Of a DNA stretch of 47,669 bases, positions 43,849 through 47,669 are shown piece after piece. Made by a program: the position numbers and the translations under genes. Location: positions 1 through 47,669 of the forward strand of contig NZ_CAJZCE010000016.1 in the NCBI RefSeq assembly GCF_914768025.1, written 5' to 3'. The DNA is from Snodgrassella gandavensis. GTDB lineage: Bacteria > Pseudomonadota > Gammaproteobacteria > Burkholderiales > Neisseriaceae. Numbering within the stretch: the stretch's first letter is position 1; every line of letters starts with the position of its first letter. Under the pieces are notes generated by a model. That model saw nothing but the letters and a program-made list of their open reading frames with translations, ran no database searches and had not been told where the DNA came from.

Positions 43849-44300
43849 AATTGCAGTTGAGTCTTACCCAATTCTGCTGCCAGCATGTCTTCATCCATAT
43901 CCAATGCGGCATTATTTTGTTCTTCCCACAGTGCCCTACCCCATACCTCGAGGCGATTGGCACGACCCACTACATAAACCTCACGTTCGAAATTCACCAA
44001 ACGGCGCAAGTGCGCCGGCAACAACACCCTGCCAGCACTATCCAGCTCCATGGTATCGGCGTTATGCAATAGCAAATTCTGATACGCCTGCAATACCCTG
44101 TTACCCGCCACCGGCAGCTGCAACAGCTGCGCTTCCACACTGCGCCATGATGACTCAGGATACAGCAATAAATGCGTGCGCTTTTCCAGTGTAGCCACCA
44201 GTACCGGAGTGAAATGACGCGCCAGCAAATCGCGAAACTTGGCTGGAATAGCCAATCGCCCTTTACTGTCTATACTTAACTCGTACGCGCCGCCAAACAT
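43845..44300 (-). CDS. mraZ: Transcriptional regulator MraZ
   Basis: A 151-residue protein with two SpoVT/AbrB-like repeats, each with the DxxGR motif: [18 protein letters not shown] (about 9-26) and [18 protein letters not shown] (about 80-97). MraZ binds tandem repeats in the promoter of the dcw cluster and represses it. Such repeats are present 31-70 bases upstream of its own start here, so autoregulation is very likely. It is the first gene of the cluster. Confidence 0.97.
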   Translation of the reverse strand: MFGGAYELSIDSKGRLAIPAKFRDLLARHFTPVLVATLEKRTHLLLYPESSWRSVEAQLLQLPVAGNRVLQAYQNLLLHNADTMELDSAGRVLLPAHLRRLVNFEREVYVVGRANRLEVWGRALWEEQNNAALDMDEDMLAAELGKTQLQL

Positions 44301-44330
44301 GATTCAGCTCCAGTTAACTGTACCGGGATT

Positions 44331-44397
44331 ATCCCCCACTTTGCCACACCTTTACACACTTATTCACACTATAAGGCAAATTTGCACGTAGGGTCAA
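44331..44397 (-). promoter_or_regulatory. dcw promoter with four tandem MraZ boxes
   Basis: On the minus strand TTGACC (-35, 44392-44397) and TATAGT (-10, 44368-44373; 18-base spacer) are followed by four direct repeats on exact 10-base spacing: AGTGTGAATA, AGTGTGTAAA, GGTGTGGCAA and AGTGGGGGAT (44370 down to 44331). The repeated GTGTG/GTGGG unit with 10-bp period is the known MraZ-box layout (TGGGN repeats). The first box overlaps the -10, so binding should block initiation. Confidence 0.8.
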
Positions 44398-44525
44398 TGT
44401 AATTCAGGCAAACTTTACCCGCACAGAAAAGCAGCCAAAAGCATAAAAAAATAACTAATTCAATACATTAATTTACAATTCATGCAAACCGGCTTATTTG
44501 TACCATTTGAGATACTTTACCCGGG

Positions 44526-44555
44526 CAGACACAAGCGAAAATCAACGTTTATAAT
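44526..44555 (+). promoter_or_regulatory. Candidate promoter of the MidA-like gene
   Basis: A perfect TATAAT at 44550-44555 lies 33 bases before the ATG at 44589. The upstream CAGACA (44526-44531, 18-base spacer) matches four of six -35 positions. It is divergent from the mraZ promoter. Confidence 0.5.
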
Positions 44556-44588
44556 GACTTCTCCTTTACAATTTTCACCATCTATCCC

Positions 44589-45740
44589 ATGGATAATTTA
44601 CCCCGCCCTGAACAAGCCGCTCTAGCCAGTTCACAGATATTGACTGCACTCATTCAGCAGAAAATCCAGCAACAGGATAACTGGCTGTGTTTCGCCGACT
44701 ACATGCAAATGGCACTTTATACCCCTGGTTATGGTTATTACACCGGTGGTGCACAAAAATTTGGCAGGGATGGTGACTTTATTACCGCACCGGGACTAAC
44801 GCCGCTATTCGGACAAACATTAGCACAGCAGTTAAATGCACTACTGCCGCAAACTGCAGGTAACATTTACGAATTTGGTGCCGGTACTGGCCAACTGGCC
44901 GCATCTATCCTGCCAGCACTGCACAGCAGCCAGCTTCAGCACTACTACATTATCGAACTGTCAGCAGAACTGGCACAGCGCCAGCGCGAATACATCCACA
45001 CCCATGCCCCAGCTCAGGCAAACAAAGTTATCCACTTAACCCAGTTACCGGCACAATTTAATGGCATACTGCTGGGCAACGAAGTTCTGGATGCCATGCC
45101 AGTACCGGTTTATCAGCGTCAGGGAAATCAGATAACCGAAATGGGCGTCAGTTGGATGAATGGCCGATTAAACTGGCAAACTCGTCCCGTTAGTAATCCG
45201 GCTGTACAACAGCAGGTACTAGAGACTTTCCCAGCAACAGCAGCCCCCTATCAATCCGAACTGCATCCACAACAATATGCCTTCGTCGCCACACTGGCGC
45301 AAAAACTGCAACGCGGAGCCATGATCTGGATTGATTATGGCTTTGATGCAGCACAGTATTATCATCCGCAGCGCCAGCAGGGTACTTTAATCGGGCATTA
45401 CCGCCATCACACCATTCATGACCCCTTTTATTATCCCGGCCTGACTGACCTAACCACCCATATCAACTTCACCCGCATTGCCGACGCAGGGATCGATAAT
45501 CATCTAGACTTGATTGGCTACACCAATCAGGCAACATTCCTGCTCAATCTGGGCATAACCGAATTACTGGCACAAACCGGCAAACCCGAAGATACCCCCT
45601 ACATTCAGGCAGCCTCAGCCTGCCATACCCTGCTGAACGCGCATGAAATGGGCGAATTATTTAAAGTTATCGCATTTGGCAAAGATATTGATGTTAATTG
45701 GCAAGGATTTATGCATGGGGATTTGTGCCATAAACTATAG
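44589..45740 (+). CDS. MidA/NDUFAF7-type SAM-dependent methyltransferase
   Basis: A 383-residue protein of the DUF185/COG1565 family, whose mitochondrial member NDUFAF7 methylates an arginine of a complex I subunit. Diagnostic segments are YMQMALYTPGYGYYTGG, FGRDGDFITAPGLTPLFGQT, the SAM motif IYEFGAGTGQLAASIL, GILLGNEVLDAMPV and MIWIDYGFDAAQYYHP with GTLIGHYRHH. The bacterial substrate is not known with certainty; a role in respiratory complex assembly is inferred from the family. It is divergent from mraZ with 288 bases between starts. The gene contains a sequence identical to a Neisseriaceae uptake-sequence dialect near its 3' end. Confidence 0.9.
   Translation: MDNLPRPEQAALASSQILTALIQQKIQQQDNWLCFADYMQMALYTPGYGYYTGGAQKFGRDGDFITAPGLTPLFGQTLAQQLNALLPQTAGNIYEFGAGTGQLAASILPALHSSQLQHYYIIELSAELAQRQREYIHTHAPAQANKVIHLTQLPAQFNGILLGNEVLDAMPVPVYQRQGNQITEMGVSWMNGRLNWQTRPVSNPAVQQQVLETFPATAAPYQSELHPQQYAFVATLAQKLQRGAMIWIDYGFDAAQYYHPQRQQGTLIGHYRHHTIHDPFYYPGLTDLTTHINFTRIADAGIDNHLDLIGYTNQATFLLNLGITELLAQTGKPEDTPYIQAASACHTLLNAHEMGELFKVIAFGKDIDVNWQGFMHGDLCHKL
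45604..45615 (-). repeat. DNA-uptake-sequence-like 12-mer
   Basis: The minus strand reads AGGCTGCCTGAA, identical to the AG-simDUS dialect described in Simonsiella and relatives. It lies inside the MidA-like gene. Near matches occur elsewhere in the window (27504-27515, 27880-27891, 14806-14817, 42560-42571, 37787-37798). One exact hit could be chance. Confidence 0.4.
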
Positions 45741-45939
45741 GAAGATTAATTACAAATAAACTTTACTGACAAGCATATAAAAAATTATTTCTTATTTTCC
45801 ATAATATTTACCTGTAGCAAATCATCGCATTGTTTACAGCAATTGAAGAAAATACCGTAATCAAGATAAGTAAAACCCAAATAAACACCCTATCATCAGC
45901 AACAAATTTCGCGATTACACCATATAGAGATATAAAAAG

Positions 45940-46323
45940 CTATTCCTCAACCTTGATAGTATAAATTTTTTTAAACTGACTAGCCGGACAATGCATAGTT
46001 ACATAAGTAGTTCCTGTAAATTCTATACTAATTGTTCCGTTCACTTTAGGCGTTCCTTTTATGGTGAAATCATTATATGAATTATTCCAATCAAAATAGG
46101 ATGGAGATAGCTCAAGCCCTGAATTTTCAGGTTTAATATGATAGGAATCACTGCGAACTACACCAACATTAATATTTATTTCAGCATAATAAGGTTTACC
46201 AAAAGCGGCATTGGGTAAAGATTCAGATAGCACTTCAAATTTTCCGCTACAAAAACACCCAGTAAGTGAAAGAACTAAAAATAAGTTAACGATTAACATT
46301 AAATAATATCGTGATTTTTTCAT
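45940..46323 (-). CDS. Putative lipoprotein with Ig-like domain
   Basis: A 127-residue predicted lipoprotein. The signal is MKKSRYYLMLIVNLFLVLSL with lipobox LTGC (Cys at 23). The rest resembles putative-Ig (He_PIG-like) domains: SLPNAAFGKPYYAEINI at the start, SGLELSP in the middle, FTIKGTPKVNGTISIEFTG and IYTIKVEE at the end. These folds are found in surface adhesins, but a single-domain lipoprotein has no known partner. The open frame starts upstream (46377), but the ATG at 46323 gives a normal lipoprotein signal. The gene is AT-rich, in an accessory segment, 89 bases after a truncated gene on the same strand. Confidence 0.75.
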   Translation of the reverse strand: MKKSRYYLMLIVNLFLVLSLTGCFCSGKFEVLSESLPNAAFGKPYYAEININVGVVRSDSYHIKPENSGLELSPSYFDWNNSYNDFTIKGTPKVNGTISIEFTGTTYVTMHCPASQFKKIYTIKVEE

Positions 46324-46411
46324 ATGGTTTATTGCGATTAATTGAATTTTTATTAAAAATAAGTGTGTCTTAAACACTTTACCATTTATCTTGTTGCCAT
46401 ATATGTTTTAT

Positions 46412-46912
46412 CTAAGGAATTTTACTTACCACCATAGCTGCGAAGGAGTATTCCATAATTTCACCTAAAGTTTTTGAGGTCCACCATTTTTTTACCTTGC
46501 CCCATGAAAATAGTTCAAGCTGAACCTTTTCAGTTATTGCTGTTTGTTCTGTTATTTCCAGACCATTGTGTAATTTTAATTTATCTGTCCAAACTATCCA
46601 GTGGTTTTTAGTTGTTAAAATACCCTGATTAGTAATCATTTTTGCTGTTATTAATACAACAACATGTGTTTCAGGGCTAATATAAGAATTTAAACGACAT
46701 AAATCTTGTAAAGTTAAATGTGGCCCCCGGATCTGAGCAATTAAACTTGTATTGATGCTGTATAAAATTTTAGCACCAGAATTTTCAAACCATGTTTTAA
46801 AGAAAAAATACACATCACCGACTTGGCTAAACACTTTATGGTTAATTGCCCGAGCTTTTACAACATCTAAAAAAGCCAGATTGAAGCTGCTTATCCCCTT
46901 AGCCTGTAACAA
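46412..46912 (-). pseudogene. 5'-truncated gene, C-terminal fragment of unknown effector-like protein
   Basis: An open frame of 166 codons without a credible start: the first possible one is TTG at 46912, no ribosome binding site precedes it, and it coincides with the edge of an IS481-type remnant. Segments VGDVYFFFKTWFENSGAK, TTKNHWIVWTDKL, QLELFSWGKVKKWW and SFAAMVVSKIP resemble the C-terminal part of uncharacterised, often secretion-system-associated proteins in which an NHWVV strand and a closing YGxVxxK strand form a papain-like half. I cannot name the family. The 5' part was probably replaced by the IS. Whether the fragment is expressed is doubtful. Confidence 0.55.
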
Positions 46913-47365
46913 TAAACGCCATAAAACAACTAGCTACAGACTCAAACATCTGCTTAAAATTGCAACATCCATCGAAGATAAACTAAGGCACCATTACAAA
47001 ACCTGTCCAAGCACAATACTACATCTCGATACCAAGCATTTACCCTTATTAAAGACAATGGAAAGCAGCAGACCAGAGAGTATTTATTTGTCTTAATTAA
47101 CGACTTCTTACCCGCACTTGACACAAATATTTATCCGGCTAAATCTCAATTTGACTCAGCGCCGTTTCTATAGACAATGTATTAGCACCGTGTCTTATAT
47201 CATTGATAGTATTTGCCCTGTTAATGGCCGTGAATATCAAGGGAAATCCGAACATCAATTTATTTAAATGTTTAATAATAATAGATAAATAAAAGATTCA
47301 CCCAACCCGCCTGCTCACAGACAAACGGCAAAGCAAAAAATTGCCAAGTACTTTAATGACAATAC
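46908..47365 (+). mobile_element. Degraded IS481-like transposase remnant
   Basis: Plus-strand frames, joined across shifts and stops, follow an IS481-type DDE transposase. In order they read EDKLRHHYKTCP, LHLDTKHLPLLK, then KQQTREYLFVLINDFLPALD, SYIIDSICPVNGREYQGKSE and, near 47300, a stretch ending SQTNGKAK. The family counterpart pattern is HxDTKxLPLLKxxxxxxPREYLFVxIDDFSREL, then SDNGKEYQG, then RPQTNGKAERV. The second catalytic Asp (the SDNG position) is changed to Val-Asn. At least two frameshifts and a stop are needed, so it is inactive. Neither terminal repeat is visible. It abuts and truncates the gene at 46412-46912. Confidence 0.65.
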
Positions 47366-47399
47366 AGCATAATTAGCATCAGCTATCTTTATCCACAAT

Positions 47400-47429
47400 A
47401 AAAAGCCTGCAAATATAATTTGCAGGCTT
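47400..47429 (-). terminator. Rho-independent terminator after the RTX-like gene
   Basis: Inverted repeat AAGCCTGCAAA / TTTGCAGGCTT (47403-47413 with 47419-47429) with a five-base loop. On the minus strand it is followed by a T-run. It lies 23 bases after the stop at 47453. Confidence 0.9.
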
Positions 47430-47452
47430 GTCTATACTACAGTACTTTTGGC

Positions 47453-47669
47453 TTAACCACAGTTGGCCGCAAGAATATTCGGCGGTGCAAACTGCTTCAC
47501 CTCATCCGCCGCCCATATCCGGCCTTCGCTGCTGCCACTAGAGAAAGTAGCCATTGCCCCTACCAATTGCTGTACCTGTGCGGCTGTATAGTGCATACCA
47601 TCCGCAGTATGAATCTGATACTGCCGGTATGACGCATCCGCAAACCAGTTATCCAGCCGTACCTGATCA
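47453..47669 (-). CDS. C-terminal end of an RTX-like calcium-binding protein (partial)
   Basis: The last 71 codons of a gene that continues beyond the right edge. The segment DNWFADASYRQYQIHTADGM then TAAQVQQLVGAMATF matches the element that follows RTX nonapeptide repeats (family pattern VxNWFxxxxYxIexFxFADGTxLTxxQVxxLVxAMAxF). The end, PNILAANCG, resembles the common LAANW-type tail. The repeats themselves would lie outside the window. Such proteins are secreted by type I systems or surface-associated and bind calcium. The family call rests on this short tail only; no toxin activity can be inferred. Confidence 0.6.
   Translation of the reverse strand, partial: DQVRLDNWFADASYRQYQIHTADGMHYTAAQVQQLVGAMATFSSGSSEGRIWAADEVKQFAPPNILAANCG

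Noticed and set aside
45808-45930. Minus-strand open stretch with a hydrophobic run after the lipoprotein gene
   Set aside because: About 40 codons without ATG or a ribosome binding site; only a GTG inside the hydrophobic run is available. Not enough to call a gene.
1-47669. CRISPR arrays, tRNA or rRNA genes, prophage structural genes
   Set aside because: I looked for regularly spaced repeats, cloverleaf-type ends and phage gene order and saw none that I could support.

Overview
This window looks like a chromosomal segment of a betaproteobacterium of the family Neisseriaceae. The PBP2/FtsI protein starts with the neisserial pattern MLIKxxYKPRMLP, ParC keeps neisserial residue numbering, the lptD/amgK and mla gene orders fit, and a few DNA-uptake-sequence-like words of Neisseriaceae type occur. 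Moderate G+C core genes beside very AT-rich accessory islands full of Rhs debris would suit a host-associated genus such as Snodgrassella. The genus is an inference.

Region 1 (1-5.75 kb) is AT-rich accessory DNA. It is a graveyard of polymorphic-toxin cassettes: an Rhs core fragment (about 2900-3029, minus), a frameshifted toxin tip (3593-3900) directly upstream of an intact DUF4279 gene (3185-3580), several unrecognised immunity-like ORFs (370-978, 1364-1852, 4080-4661, 4710-4862), and two decayed IS3-family copies (1969-2863 and 5103-5570). Region 2 (5.75-8.13 kb) is a compact AT-rich trio joined to the 3' end of ssb: a small two-cluster ferredoxin, a MATE transporter and an SPL-like radical SAM protein.

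Region 3 (8.1-18.5 kb, minus strand) is envelope housekeeping: ssb, a lytic transglycosylase, the complete Mla phospholipid-transport set (mlaF-E-D-C-B-A plus a conserved hypothetical gene), and pdxA-surA-lptD. amgK is divergent from lptD. An AT-rich gene with a nuclease-like motif and a coiled coil (19593-20579) interrupts the core. Then come rsmJ, a PilR/PilS-type two-component pair and parC, all minus strand and tightly packed, plus a 42-codon putative membrane peptide upstream of parC.

Region 4 (27.1-44.4 kb, minus strand) is a complete division and cell-wall (dcw) cluster in the order mraZ-rsmH-ftsL-ftsI-murE-murF-mraY-murD-ftsW-murG-murC-ddl-ftsQ-ftsA-ftsZ. It is driven from a promoter with four 10-bp-spaced MraZ-type boxes and closed by a strong terminator after ftsZ. 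The murF-mraY junction holds a 31-codon upstream ORF and a hairpin whose 12-nt segment is perfectly complementary to the mraY start region, a candidate translational switch. A MidA-type methyltransferase gene diverges from mraZ.

Region 5 (45.7-47.7 kb) is accessory again: an Ig-like lipoprotein, a 5'-truncated gene cut off by an IS481-type transposase remnant, and the C-terminal end of an RTX-like calcium-binding protein running off the right edge.
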